NCBI GenBank assembly: GCA_032251045.1
Contig: JAVVEW010000005.1
Span: 6,123 to 70,122 of the forward strand
From: JAVVEW01 sp032251045
GTDB lineage: Bacteria > Pseudomonadota > Gammaproteobacteria > Methylococcales > Methylomonadaceae
DNA length: 64,000 nt
Direction: 5' to 3'
How positions within the stretch are numbered: position 1 is the first letter of the stretch; each line of letters begins with the position of its first letter. This document shows, piece after piece, positions 1-8,751 of this stretch. The notes beneath the pieces were generated by a model that was not told where the DNA came from, made no database searches, and saw only the letters and a program-made list of their open reading frames with translations. The translations under genes were made by a program, and so were the position numbers.

Positions 1-236
1 GCAAATGAGGTCATCGATAACAATAACGCCGGCAATAGCGTTAACAGCGTCATCAACACCAGAATTTGCAAGGTCACCGAGTAGGTTTGCTGACCATTTT
101 CCGCCGTGGTAACGGTTAACGCCTCCAACCCTGTCTGCGCCGATACCAAGGCGGGCGCGGCCAGGCCGACGCCAAGGATCATCATAGCGAAGCAAAAACG
201 CCCACCCCTTCGTGAATATCGGTCGGTTTGTTGCAT
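1..236 (-). CDS. fliP: FliP flagellar export gate protein, N-terminal part
   Basis: FliP is an inner-membrane subunit of the flagellar type III export gate. Only the first 78 or so codons are inside the window; the rest lies to the left of base 1. The translation from the ATG at 236 starts with a signal-peptide-like stretch rich in Met, Leu and Ala. It continues into the motif SVTLQILVLMTLLTLLPALL, which is the first membrane segment of FliP just after its periplasmic leader. It follows fliO by only 4 bases, as in the usual fliOP order. Confidence rests on this motif and the fliLMNO neighbours. Confidence 0.88.
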   Translation of the reverse strand, partial: MQQTDRYSRRGGRFCFAMMILGVGLAAPALVSAQTGLEALTVTTAENGQQTYSVTLQILVLMTLLTLLPALLLSMTSF

Positions 237-240
237 GACG

Positions 241-648
241 TTATGACGGCTCATGTTGGCGACCACGCATGAGTAAGTCTTGTAAAGTCATGGCAAATGA
301 CGGCGCTGACACCGACACTTCCAGACAAGCATCACCCTCCAGCACCAGCAAGGTTTCGATCCGGCCCGGTGTGACTCCCAATAAAATTTGGCGCGCCGGC
401 CCCACTTGCATCAGCACGAGCTTTTCTTTGAGACCCAATGAAAAACTGGCCACCGGGCGCAAGTCCACACCGCTCACCATGCGTCCGCCCGCTATGCGTC
501 GCAAGACTATCAACAACACCAGCGCCAGCAGCAATAGCCCGGCCAGCAGCATCGTCCACTGGCTTAACTGTGTGTCTCGCCATGGCTCTGGCGCGGCCAT
601 CGCAGTGCCGGTGCAAAACAGCATAAGAGTGGCGATAAGCGGCTTCAT
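241..648 (-). CDS. fliO: FliO flagellar biosynthesis protein
   Basis: FliO is a small bitopic membrane protein that helps assemble the FliP ring of the flagellar export gate. The 135-residue product has a cleavable-looking leader (residues 1-18, ending AMA), a short periplasmic stretch, one membrane helix (about 31-49), and a cytoplasmic domain. That domain carries the SLGLKEKLVLMQVG segment typical of FliO. FliO is poorly conserved, so position matters: the start codon overlaps the fliN stop (ATGA) and fliP follows after 4 bases. Confidence 0.87.
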   Translation of the reverse strand: MKPLIATLMLFCTGTAMAAPEPWRDTQLSQWTMLLAGLLLLALVLLIVLRRIAGGRMVSGVDLRPVASFSLGLKEKLVLMQVGPARQILLGVTPGRIETLLVLEGDACLEVSVSAPSFAMTLQDLLMRGRQHEPS

Positions 649-1106
649 GTCAGGCGCTTGATACGGTCGGACGGACTGATCACATCGGTGAGCCTTATGC
701 CGAATTTATCATTGACCACGACCACCTCGCCATGCGCGATCAAGGTGCCGTTAACCAGCACATCCATTGGTTCGCCAGCCAGGCGGTCCAGCTCGACCAC
801 CGAGCCTTCGGCCAGTTGTAACAGATTGCGAATATTGATCTGGGCGCGGCCAATTTCCAGTGAAATGGTGACTGGAATATCCAGCACTACATCCATATTC
901 ACTTCATCGCCGGACGCCACGCCACGCCCCTCCGCCGGGTATAATTCATCAAATTTGGCGGCCTGGGAATGTCCGTTATCGTCAGCCGCCGACTTCGCTT
1001 TGGAATCCGCTTTGGAATCCGCTTCGGAATCCGCTTCCGATTCCGCCTGCTCATTCAAGGCTGCCGCCCACTCATCATCCAGTGGCAAATCGTCCGCTTC
1101 ACTCAT
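645..1106 (-). CDS. fliN: FliN flagellar motor switch protein
   Basis: FliN forms the lower part of the cytoplasmic C-ring and takes part in export and rotation switching. The C-terminal half (about residues 70-150) is a typical SpoA/FliN domain: VLDIPVTISLEIGRAQI, then LLQLAEGSVVELDRLAGEP and a VNDKFGIRLTDVISP ending. The N-terminal 55 residues are a low-complexity acidic linker with a four-residue repeat (EADS/KADS) encoded by a 12-base tandem repeat, which is listed separately. It sits 18 bases after fliM and its stop overlaps the fliO start. The role is secure; the linker is lineage-specific. Confidence 0.95.
   Translation of the reverse strand: MSEADDLPLDDEWAAALNEQAESEADSEADSKADSKAKSAADDNGHSQAAKFDELYPAEGRGVASGDEVNMDVVLDIPVTISLEIGRAQINIRNLLQLAEGSVVELDRLAGEPMDVLVNGTLIAHGEVVVVNDKFGIRLTDVISPSDRIKRLT
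1002..1050 (-). repeat. 12-base tandem repeat inside fliN
   Basis: About four degenerate copies of a 12-base unit (TTTGGAATCCGC on plus) encode the repeated residues EADS/KADS in the FliN linker. The unit is a multiple of three, so changes in copy number keep the frame. The repeat changes only the length of an acidic spacer. Confidence 0.8.
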
Positions 1107-1124
1107 GGTTTTCTTTCCAGGTTA

Positions 1125-2105
1125 TCAACGTTGATCCGGGTCAATAAATTGCATAATCTGAATCGCATAGTTGCCATCAGACAAGCCCACCTTGCCTTCA
1201 AACAAGGGTACATGTTGCGCTCGTAAGCGCACGGTTTCCGGCATATCGATGGGAATCACATCACCTTTTTTCAACTTCATGATCTGACGCACCGACATTT
1301 TCTTTTCCAACAAAAAACTGTCCATCTGTACCTCAACGTTAAGAATATTGCGGTGCATAACCTGTTTCCAGCGATCATCACTTTCGCCACGATCACTCAT
1401 GACCTGATCCAGCATCTCACGAATCGGCTCGATCATGGTATAGGGCATGACAATGTGGATATCACCGCCGCCGCCTTCCAGTTCAACATGAATCATAGAC
1501 ACCACCACAATTTCCGTGGGGCTGACAATGTTGGCGAATTGAGGATTGACTTCCGAGCTTTGATACCCTGGCTCAACATCCAGAACCGGCCGCCAGGCTT
1601 CGATCAGATCCTTGAATATCATCTCCAGTAACAAATGAATAATACGCATTTCCATAGGCGTAAATTCACGGCCTTCGATTTTATTGTAGAACTGACCGCC
1701 GCCGCCAAAAAAATTGTCCACGGCGGTAAACACCAACCTTGGCTCGATCACCACCAGCGCTCGCCCTCGGAGCGGGGTAAAACGTATCACATTCAGATTA
1801 GTAGGCACATACAGGCTTTGCACATACTCGGAAAACTTTTGTACCTGAATCCCGGAAATGGAAATTTCCGCGGAACGGCGCAAGAAATTAAACAAACTGA
1901 TGCGAAAATAACGCGCAAAACGCTCATTGACCATTTCCAGGGTGGGCATCCGCCCGCGGACAATACGCTCCTGACTGGTAAAGTCATACGGCCTAAGCTC
2001 CCTGTCGGGTGCTGGCGTATCGGTTTCCGTTTCGATATCGCCATCATCGACACCGTGCAACAAGGCATCGATTTCATCCTGGGTCAGTAAATCAGCTGCC
2101 GACAT
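1125..2105 (-). CDS. fliM: FliM flagellar motor switch protein
   Basis: FliM is the C-ring protein that binds phosphorylated CheY and sets the direction of motor rotation. The 326 residues are of normal length. The N-terminus carries the CheY-P-binding motif LLTQDEIDALL (about residues 5-15). The middle CheC-like domain includes the FFGGGGQFYN segment, and the C-terminal SpoA domain ends in QIMQFIDPDQR. It lies 6 bases after fliL and 18 bases before fliN in a fliLMNOP operon. An AGGCG stretch before the ATG serves as ribosome-binding site. Confidence 0.97.
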   Translation of the reverse strand: MSAADLLTQDEIDALLHGVDDGDIETETDTPAPDRELRPYDFTSQERIVRGRMPTLEMVNERFARYFRISLFNFLRRSAEISISGIQVQKFSEYVQSLYVPTNLNVIRFTPLRGRALVVIEPRLVFTAVDNFFGGGGQFYNKIEGREFTPMEMRIIHLLLEMIFKDLIEAWRPVLDVEPGYQSSEVNPQFANIVSPTEIVVVSMIHVELEGGGGDIHIVMPYTMIEPIREMLDQVMSDRGESDDRWKQVMHRNILNVEVQMDSFLLEKKMSVRQIMKLKKGDVIPIDMPETVRLRAQHVPLFEGKVGLSDGNYAIQIMQFIDPDQR

Positions 2106-2111
2106 AAACGC

Positions 2112-2624
2112 CTACTGCATGACAAAAGAAGTAAAAAAAACATCCTGTACTACATTACTCGCACCGCCGATCTTGGCGACCGCCGCATTGATATCCTGTT
2201 TAATCTGGTCACGCAAGACTTGCTTGCCTTCGCGGGTTGCCAGCGTTTGCGCACTTTGCTTGCTGATTAACATCAACAGATTACTACGGATCATCGGTTC
2301 GTGTTTTTTCAGTAACGCTATATTGGCTTCGCCGCGCACCTGGTGGCTCAATCCGAGCTGAATCAAGCGCGCATAACTGTCATTACTGAAATTGACCACC
2401 AAAGGCTTCATCATCGCCAGATATAACAGCTCACCATCCGGCTCTTGCGCGGCCACAGACTCCTCTGCCTCTGCAACCTGATCGTCTGCAGCATCGTCTT
2501 GCATCAGAAAAAAACCGGCTGCGCCGCCACCTAGCAGCAATACGCCGGCCACCAAGCCAATCATTAACATTTTTTTGGATTTCTTAGGTTCTTCCGTCGC
2601 TGCGTTTTGTTCTGCCATAGTCAC
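2112..2624 (-). CDS. fliL: FliL flagellar basal-body-associated protein
   Basis: FliL is an inner-membrane protein that sits beside the stator units and supports motor torque. The 170-residue product has a short lysine-rich cytoplasmic N-terminus, one membrane helix (about residues 19-42), an acidic periplasmic linker, and a FliL domain (PLVVNFSNDSYARLIQLGLS). It ends FFTSFVMQ, a usual FliL ending. It is the first gene of the flagellar cluster on this strand. The gap to the mpl stop is only 24 bases, so the promoter is either very close or inside mpl. Confidence 0.94.
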   Translation of the reverse strand: MTMAEQNAATEEPKKSKKMLMIGLVAGVLLLGGGAAGFFLMQDDAADDQVAEAEESVAAQEPDGELLYLAMMKPLVVNFSNDSYARLIQLGLSHQVRGEANIALLKKHEPMIRSNLLMLISKQSAQTLATREGKQVLRDQIKQDINAAVAKIGGASNVVQDVFFTSFVMQ

Positions 2625-2648
2625 CTCAACCTGCGTTAACGTTTAATA

Positions 2649-3998
2649 TCATTGTAAGCGTTGCCGCAATCGCTTTGCCAGACCGGAAAAATCACCGTTA
2701 CTCATCATCACCACATGTCCACCTAGCGTCAGCTGCTCGCACAAGGTGGCAAACAAGGTCTCAAAATCGGTACATACTCGCACCCTGGCCTCGTGTGCTG
2801 GCGTGATTTGCCATTGCCCGGCACCTGAAGCGTCAAAGATCAACGCGACATCGGCCTGCGCCAGCGCTGGCACCAATGTTTTGGCATGCACGCCCAGACG
2901 CATGGTATTGGAACGCGGCTCCACCACCGCGACAATGCGCGCTCCCCCCACACGTTCACGCAAACCAGCCAAGGTACTGGCAATGGCGGTAGGATGATGG
3001 GCAAAATCATCATAAACCGTCAAGGCGGGCGTTTGCCAAATCACTTCCATACGCCGCTTCACACTTTGAAACGACGCCAGCGCAGCCAGTGCCTGTTGCG
3101 GCGCCACCCCCACATGCGCTGCCGCCGCCAGTGCCGACAAGGCATTGGCCACATTATGCAGCCCGGTTAATGTCCAACGAACTTCGCCCAGCCTGCGCCC
3201 TGCACAGGACACACTGAAAACACTGCCATCAGGATGGGTCAGATACGCTTGCCAATCCGCTGCCGCAGCCACGGCGGTGGTGGTGACTTCGCTCCAGCAA
3301 CCCATCGCCAACATCTCGTGCAACGCTGCCTCCTGGGTCGGTACGATAATACGTCCGGCACCAGGAATAGTACGCACAAAATGATGGAATTGGCGCTGAA
3401 TTGCCGCTAAATCAGGAAAAATATCGGCATGATCGTATTCCAGATTGTTGAGAATCGCAGTCCTGGGCCGGTAATGCACGAATTTTGAACGCTTATCAAA
3501 AAACGCGCTGTCATACTCATCGGCCTCGACCACAAAGCAAGCCCCCTCGCCCAGCCGCGCTGACACGCCGAAATTATTCGGCACGCCCCCCACTAAAAAA
3601 CCCGGCTCCAGTCCGGCCACATCCAGAATCCAGGCCAGCAAGCTGGTAGTTGTGGTCTTGCCATGGGTACCGGCAACCGCCAGCACGTGACGCCCAGGCA
3701 ATACATAACGTCCCAACCATTCCGGCCCGGAACAATAGGGCAAGCCGGCATTCAACAATGCCTCGACTTCCGGATTGCCCCGGCTGAGCGCATTTCCCAC
3801 CAGTACCAAATCCGGCTGATCCGCCAGATTTTCAGCACCATACCCCTCGTACAATGTGATTGCCTGCTCCGCCAATTGCGTACTCATAGGCGGATAAACC
3901 TGAGTATCGGAACCGGACACCTGATGTCCCTGTGCGCGGGCCAGCAAAGCCAGTCCGCCCATGAAAGTGCCACAAATACCCATAATATGAATGTGCAT
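2649..3998 (-). CDS. mpl: Mpl murein tripeptide ligase
   Basis: Mpl joins UDP-MurNAc to the recycled tripeptide L-Ala-gamma-D-Glu-meso-Dap in the cytoplasm, returning turned-over cell-wall peptide to peptidoglycan synthesis. The 449 residues are the normal length. The start at 3998 gives MHIHIMGICGTFMGG, the conserved Mpl opening. The longer frame to 4079 would add 27 residues with no homology and overlap the next gene. Visible features are the ATP-binding loop GTHGKTTTT, the Mur-ligase EADEYDSAFFDKRSKF block, LNNLEYDHADIF, and the YDDFAHHPTAI segment before the C-terminal domain. Confidence 0.96.
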   Translation of the reverse strand: MHIHIMGICGTFMGGLALLARAQGHQVSGSDTQVYPPMSTQLAEQAITLYEGYGAENLADQPDLVLVGNALSRGNPEVEALLNAGLPYCSGPEWLGRYVLPGRHVLAVAGTHGKTTTTSLLAWILDVAGLEPGFLVGGVPNNFGVSARLGEGACFVVEADEYDSAFFDKRSKFVHYRPRTAILNNLEYDHADIFPDLAAIQRQFHHFVRTIPGAGRIIVPTQEAALHEMLAMGCWSEVTTTAVAAAADWQAYLTHPDGSVFSVSCAGRRLGEVRWTLTGLHNVANALSALAAAAHVGVAPQQALAALASFQSVKRRMEVIWQTPALTVYDDFAHHPTAIASTLAGLRERVGGARIVAVVEPRSNTMRLGVHAKTLVPALAQADVALIFDASGAGQWQITPAHEARVRVCTDFETLFATLCEQLTLGGHVVMMSNGDFSGLAKRLRQRLQ

Positions 3999-4066
3999 AA
4001 ACGTTACGATCCAGGTGTTAGAAAAAGCAAATAACGCCGTTAAGCGCAAAAAAACGTGTCGGCCGG

Positions 4067-4690
4067 TTACGGCGCACAAATAAATTCGGCTTGCTGCTGT
4101 GTCTGCGCGTCAGATGTTGCGCTTTCAGGTGACTCCGGCGCTGCGTCATTCGCTGTGGCATCGGCCGGTTCGCTCGCCTCATCTTGCGCCTTATCTTCGG
4201 TTTCGGCTTTTTCCGGAACTTGCGCCTTTTTAGCACCCGCTTTCTTCAGCAAGTCGAGCATAACCGCCAAATGGGTGCGTTCGGCCCGCTCCAGCACCGA
4301 ACAGCCCTGTTTATCTTTCGCGTTGACATCCGCACCTTGGGCAATCAACAAACGTGCCACCGGCACATGCCCGAACGGCAAGGCCGACATTAAAGCCGTT
4401 TCGCCGTTCTGATCGGCCTTATTCACATCCGCGCCATAAGCCAGCAAGGCCTTAACCGTTTCCAGATTGCCCTGATAGCTGGCCACCATTAACGCGGTGC
4501 GTCCGACCGGGGTTGCGACATTGACATCCGCACCTTGCGCCAGTAGGCGGCGCACATCACGATACTGCCCAGCCGCAGCCGCAGCAAACAACCGATCGAC
4601 AGACTGTGCCCACGCATAACCGGACGCCATCCCTAACACGCCCACCAGACAGCAACCGGCGCACCACGCTCTGATGTCAATCACCTTCAC
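4067..4690 (-). CDS. Exported ankyrin-repeat protein
   Basis: This 207-residue protein has a signal peptide (about residues 1-28, ending GYAWAQ) followed by about three and a half ankyrin repeats. Clear copies read VRRLLAQGADVN, VKALLAYGADVN and ARLLIAQGADVN, with intervening GRTALM and GETALM turns. The last 45 residues are acidic and low in complexity (EDKAQDEASEPADA). Ankyrin repeats bind other proteins, but nothing here identifies a partner. Its stop lies 68 bases upstream of the mpl start on the same strand. It is probably periplasmic; the exact role is unknown. Confidence 0.85.
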   Translation of the reverse strand: MKVIDIRAWCAGCCLVGVLGMASGYAWAQSVDRLFAAAAAGQYRDVRRLLAQGADVNVATPVGRTALMVASYQGNLETVKALLAYGADVNKADQNGETALMSALPFGHVPVARLLIAQGADVNAKDKQGCSVLERAERTHLAVMLDLLKKAGAKKAQVPEKAETEDKAQDEASEPADATANDAAPESPESATSDAQTQQQAEFICAP

Positions 4691-4811
4691 TCCTTAAGCT
4701 ACCCGCCCAAACTCGATTGACCTGTAAACGGCAATTAAATTAAACGTTAGCCACAGGCTCCGGTTACTATTATACGTACCCAACTCACTGTTCCTTATCA
4801 TCAACAACGTT

Positions 4812-5186
4812 ATGAGCAATTCATCTTTCATCATTGAACCACAACCACAATACATCGAAGCACAATCCAACCCTGGCCAGAATCATTTTGTTTTTGCCTA
4901 TACCATCACCATTACCAATAATGGACGCACCGGTGCGCAGCTGTTAAGCCGGCATTGGTTAATTACCGACGCCGAAGGCAAAACCCAGGAAGTACGAGGC
5001 GATGGCGTGGTTGGCGAGCAACCTTATCTGGCACCGGGCGCAAGCTTTCGTTACACCAGCGGCGCCATACTGCCAACCGCCGTGGGCGTCATGCAAGGTT
5101 ACTACACCTTTCAGACTGACGACGGGCAACGCTTTCAGGCCACCATCCCGCGCTTTACCTTATCCATTCCCAGAACCTTGCATTGA
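4812..5186 (+). CDS. apaG: ApaG protein
   Basis: ApaG is a small beta-sandwich protein (124 residues here, the usual size) of unclear function that is often linked with KsgA and ApaH. The family signatures are all present: FVFAYTITITNNG, LLSRHWLITDAEG, EVRGDGVVGEQPYLAPGASF, and PRFTLSIP near the end. It is divergent from the ankyrin gene and precedes apaH by 58 bases. Only the apaGH half of the classical ksgA-apaG-apaH cluster is present. Confidence 0.95.
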   Translation: MSNSSFIIEPQPQYIEAQSNPGQNHFVFAYTITITNNGRTGAQLLSRHWLITDAEGKTQEVRGDGVVGEQPYLAPGASFRYTSGAILPTAVGVMQGYYTFQTDDGQRFQATIPRFTLSIPRTLH

Positions 5187-5244
5187 GGAACCCGGCTCAA
5201 GCCCCCGTTAACGACATCTGCATCCGCTTAAGGGAACCTAAGAC

Positions 5245-6057
5245 ATGACCGTCTATGCCATTGGTGATATTCAAGGCTGCTATGACGATTTACAGCGCCT
5301 GCTGGATAAAATCGGCTTCGACCCCGGTCAGGATCGGCTTTGGCTGGTTGGCGACCTGGTCAATCGCGGCCCACAATCTTTAGCCACATTACGCTGGCTG
5401 AAAAAGCTTGGGCCTGCGGCCATCACGGTACTGGGCAATCACGATTTACATTTATTGGCGGCCGCCTTTGGCGTGCGTAAACTGCGCCGCAGCGACAGCC
5501 TTGCTCCCATCCTGGCCGCACCCGACGGTGACTCGCTGATCGATTGGCTAAGACAACAACCTTTGCTGCATGTTGAGCCACCGTTCTGCCTGGCTCATGC
5601 CGGGATTTATCCTGGCTGGACGCTGACCCAGGCGCAGCAGCTGGCACAGGAAGTCCGTGACGTGCTGGCAGGCGATGCTGCGGTTTTTCTTAAGGTCATG
5701 TATGGCGATGAACCGGCGTTGTGGTCAGAGCATTTGACCGGAACAGAACGGCTGCGTTTTATCGTCAATGCCTTCACGCGCATGCGCTATGTCGATGCCG
5801 ACGGCGGCCTGGACTTTGCCCACAACGGCCCTCCCGGCTCGCAGCCGGATTCTCTCATGCCCTGGTTTGCCCTGCCTGGACGCAAACACCTGGACGCCAC
5901 AGTCATTTTCGGTCATTGGTCCAGCTTGGGCTATTATCAGGGTTATCAATGTTATGGTATTGATACAGGCGGCTTGTGGGGCGGTGCGCTGACCGCGCTG
6001 GCGCTGGACACCTTGACCGTGCATCAAGTCCACTGCCAAGGTCAGCGCACGCCCTAA
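5245..6057 (+). CDS. apaH: ApaH diadenosine tetraphosphatase
   Basis: ApaH is a metal-dependent phosphatase that cleaves Ap4A symmetrically to two ADP and also removes Np4 caps from RNA 5' ends. The 270 residues carry the phosphoprotein-phosphatase-like motifs in order: GDIQGC (about 7-12), GDLVNRGP, GNHDLH, a HAGIYPGW segment, and FGHWSSLGYY with GIDTGGLWGGALTAL near the end. A purine-rich AAGGGAACC stretch precedes the ATG. The stop overlaps the convergent diguanylate cyclase stop by 4 bases. Confidence 0.97.
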   Translation: MTVYAIGDIQGCYDDLQRLLDKIGFDPGQDRLWLVGDLVNRGPQSLATLRWLKKLGPAAITVLGNHDLHLLAAAFGVRKLRRSDSLAPILAAPDGDSLIDWLRQQPLLHVEPPFCLAHAGIYPGWTLTQAQQLAQEVRDVLAGDAAVFLKVMYGDEPALWSEHLTGTERLRFIVNAFTRMRYVDADGGLDFAHNGPPGSQPDSLMPWFALPGRKHLDATVIFGHWSSLGYYQGYQCYGIDTGGLWGGALTALALDTLTVHQVHCQGQRTP

Positions 6058-8075
6058 GCGCGATGGCTTTGTTTGTAAGTGTGTTTCGCCGCATACATAG
6101 CCTCATCAGCAGCGTCAATGATGGCATCGGCATCCTGGCCTGGCTGAGGAAACAAGGTCATGCCAAGACTGGCCGAGATCGTGATGGTTATCTGCTCGAT
6201 CACAAACGGTCGGGCCAGTGTTTTCTGAATGCGCTGACTCATCTCCTCGACAAAACGCAGCCGCGCCGCGTCAGTCAGATCAATTCTTGGCATCAACACC
6301 ACAAACTCATCACCGCCCAGGCGAAATACCGTATCCTCCATGCGCACCACTTCCTGCAAGCGCTCGGCAACGTATTGCAACAACTTATCACCGGCACCAT
6401 GTCCGTATTGATCATTGACCGGCTTGAAGTCATTGAGATCGATAAACAACAAAGCCCCCTGCTGTTGATGACGCAAGCCAGCCGACATCGCTTGATTGAG
6501 CATATCCAATAAAGCACGACGATTCAGCAACCCGGTCAAGGCATCTTCAAACGCCAGAAAACGCAATTTTTCCTGACTTTCCTTGAGTTCAGTAATATCA
6601 TGCAACATGCCCTCAACACCACACCTGCACCCATCCTCGAACACGGAGTGGCAGTTCACCGCCACCCATAGCCTACGATTTTGCGCGGTACGCAGCCGCA
6701 ACTCATACCCACTCAACTGCCCGCCGTGGCTATTAAGCTCCTGTAAAAACTGCGACCGGGTCAAAGGCGGTTCATAAAAGTCCGCCGCATTACGTCCTAG
6801 CAAAGCCGCGATCGGCTGACCGAATAACTGCGCCGCTGATGGCGACAACGCGACAATACAACCTGCGTTATCAACGCGATAATACACATCCTGCAAATTC
6901 TCGATAATATCGCGAAAGTGGCGCTCAGAAGCACGCAATTGCTGTTCTGATTGCCGGCGCAGGTCGATTTCACGTTGTAACTGTTGCCGGTTATGCCATA
7001 ACCATGCGGCGATTCCAGCAATGCCCAACAGCACGGTGCAAACAATGGCCAGTGTTTGCCAGAACAACGCCTGCTCAATTTTAGCCACCGGTTGAAACAC
7101 CAGATTGTCGAGCGCATAGCGCCGCTTGGGGATAAAACCGAATTGTATCAGCCAATCGGTCATGCGTTGAAAACGACCAGGATTGATATTGCCAATCGGC
7201 ACCGAGTCCGCATGCACCAACTGCGTGAATACACGGGCCTCGTACTCCAGGTGCGCCCGCGAACGCGGCACTTGATAGTCAGTGAGCAACAGGTCGATCA
7301 TGGCATCGGGATGGCTTAAGGCATACCGCCAGCCGCGTATCGAGGCGGCCAGAAATTGCTTGACGCGCTCGGGATGTTGCTTGAAATAAGGGGCGCGAGT
7401 AAACAGAATATCGCTGTAAAAATCAATGCCGTAATCAATGGGCTTGATGACAAAAGGCTCGACCCCTTGTTCTTGCATCTGGAAAGGCTCGTTAGATAAA
7501 TACGCATTGAAAACATCCACGCGCCCCTCGATCAAATCCTCAAGCCGGTAGCTGGTCGGCACAATATCAAGGCTGTCAATGGCCACACCTTCGCGTAACA
7601 ACATTGCCAAAAACTCAATATCTTCACTGCCACCGACCATCATGATGCGTTTGCCGGTAAAATCCTGAGGGCTACGAATACCGTGATCCTTGCGGGTTAA
7701 CAACACCGACGGCGATGTTTGGCCAATGGCCGCCAGTGCCAGCAATGGCTCACCCTTCAGATAGTGCAACAGTAATTCGCTGTTAGCGACACCAAAATCC
7801 GCCCGTCCGGCACTGACCTCATGCACCGGAATACGTCCGGGGCCGCCGGGCACGATGGTAACCGAAAACCCTGCATCGCGGTAATAACCTTGTTGCAGCG
7901 CCGCATAATAACCGGCAAACTGGAATTGATGCGCCCAACGCAGTTGTAAGGTCACATCGATTAACGCCCAAGCGGGCCCAGATGCGCACAGCCCGAACAT
8001 CAGAGCCAATGCGTTCAACCAACGCCTGCGACACCTTGCAAACATCACAACGATGTTACTCATGACTCGCACCAC
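6054..8075 (-). CDS. NMT1-like sensor fused to PAS and GGDEF (diguanylate cyclase)
   Basis: This 673-residue membrane protein is predicted to make cyclic-di-GMP in response to a periplasmic ligand. Order of parts: a signal/anchor (to about residue 38), an NMT1/THI5-like solute-binding domain (about 39-330, LQLRWAHQFQFAGYYAA), a membrane helix (about 338-360), a short coiled coil, a PAS domain (about 385-505), and a C-terminal GGDEF domain. The GGDEF signature is intact, and an RMED inhibitory site lies five residues before it, so product feedback is likely. The binding domain belongs to a fold known for thiamine-pyrimidine precursors, but the ligand here is unknown. An alternative start is the Met at 8063. 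Confidence 0.9.
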   Translation of the reverse strand: MVRVMSNIVVMFARCRRRWLNALALMFGLCASGPAWALIDVTLQLRWAHQFQFAGYYAALQQGYYRDAGFSVTIVPGGPGRIPVHEVSAGRADFGVANSELLLHYLKGEPLLALAAIGQTSPSVLLTRKDHGIRSPQDFTGKRIMMVGGSEDIEFLAMLLREGVAIDSLDIVPTSYRLEDLIEGRVDVFNAYLSNEPFQMQEQGVEPFVIKPIDYGIDFYSDILFTRAPYFKQHPERVKQFLAASIRGWRYALSHPDAMIDLLLTDYQVPRSRAHLEYEARVFTQLVHADSVPIGNINPGRFQRMTDWLIQFGFIPKRRYALDNLVFQPVAKIEQALFWQTLAIVCTVLLGIAGIAAWLWHNRQQLQREIDLRRQSEQQLRASERHFRDIIENLQDVYYRVDNAGCIVALSPSAAQLFGQPIAALLGRNAADFYEPPLTRSQFLQELNSHGGQLSGYELRLRTAQNRRLWVAVNCHSVFEDGCRCGVEGMLHDITELKESQEKLRFLAFEDALTGLLNRRALLDMLNQAMSAGLRHQQQGALLFIDLNDFKPVNDQYGHGAGDKLLQYVAERLQEVVRMEDTVFRLGGDEFVVLMPRIDLTDAARLRFVEEMSQRIQKTLARPFVIEQITITISASLGMTLFPQPGQDADAIIDAADEAMYAAKHTYKQSHRA

Positions 8076-8086
8076 TTATCGGTAAA

Positions 8087-8722
8087 TCAGGCCTGGCTGG
8101 CGTCAAATTGCATCAAGGTGGTCAACATCAATGCCGAGGTTTTCGCACCGGCATCAATATGCCCCAGACTGCGCTCGCCTAAAAAAGAGGCCCGCCCCTT
8201 GGTCGCCAGCATATCCCGAGTGGCCTCAACGCCTTGCTCGGCAATTTGCAACAATTGATCAGCCAATACCGGCCAGGCAGTGTGCGCAGCCGCGCCGTCG
8301 CTTAAAGCTTGTGCCACAGGGGCCAGCACATCGACCATGGTTTTTTCACCCGGCTCGGTGCGTCCACGCTGTTTGACCGCCGCAACGCCTTGCTCGAATG
8401 CGTGTGCCAGGATTGGCAAATCCAGTTCATCGGCATCGGTAGCCTTGCTCATGGCGATAAATAAGCTGGCATACAAAGACCCTGAAGCACCACCGACCGA
8501 GCGCATGATCACCATACCGATTTCCCGCCAGGCAGAAGGCCAGGTCAAATCACGCCAGTTTGGCGCTTCAGCTTGCAAAGCTTTAAGCCCACGCTGTAGA
8601 TTATCCAGATGATCACCATCGCCAATAGCCTGATCCAGTTCGGCAATAGTATCGGCTTCGGCGGCCAGAGCCTGGTCTATCGCGGTTAACAGCGCGGGTA
8701 ATTGGTTTGGCTGCAATGCCAT
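8087..8722 (-). CDS. dhaL: DhaL-type dihydroxyacetone kinase ADP-binding subunit
   Basis: DhaL (the DAK2 domain) carries ADP/ATP and phosphorylates dihydroxyacetone bound covalently to a separate DhaK. The 211-residue product keeps the DhaL nucleotide and metal motifs: three Asp ligands around LDQAIGDGDH (D30, D35, D37), SVGGASGSLY, the GEKTMVDVL segment, and GRASFLGERSLGHIDAGA near the end. No dhaK or dhaM lies in the window, so either the partner is elsewhere or the protein has another acceptor. It is divergent from a sugar kinase with only 29 bases between start codons. GGAGAA precedes the ATG. Family assignment is firm; substrate is open. Confidence 0.88.
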   Translation of the reverse strand: MALQPNQLPALLTAIDQALAAEADTIAELDQAIGDGDHLDNLQRGLKALQAEAPNWRDLTWPSAWREIGMVIMRSVGGASGSLYASLFIAMSKATDADELDLPILAHAFEQGVAAVKQRGRTEPGEKTMVDVLAPVAQALSDGAAAHTAWPVLADQLLQIAEQGVEATRDMLATKGRASFLGERSLGHIDAGAKTSALMLTTLMQFDASQA

Positions 8723-8751
8723 GACGTTCTCCTTGCACTAAAGGTTATGCA

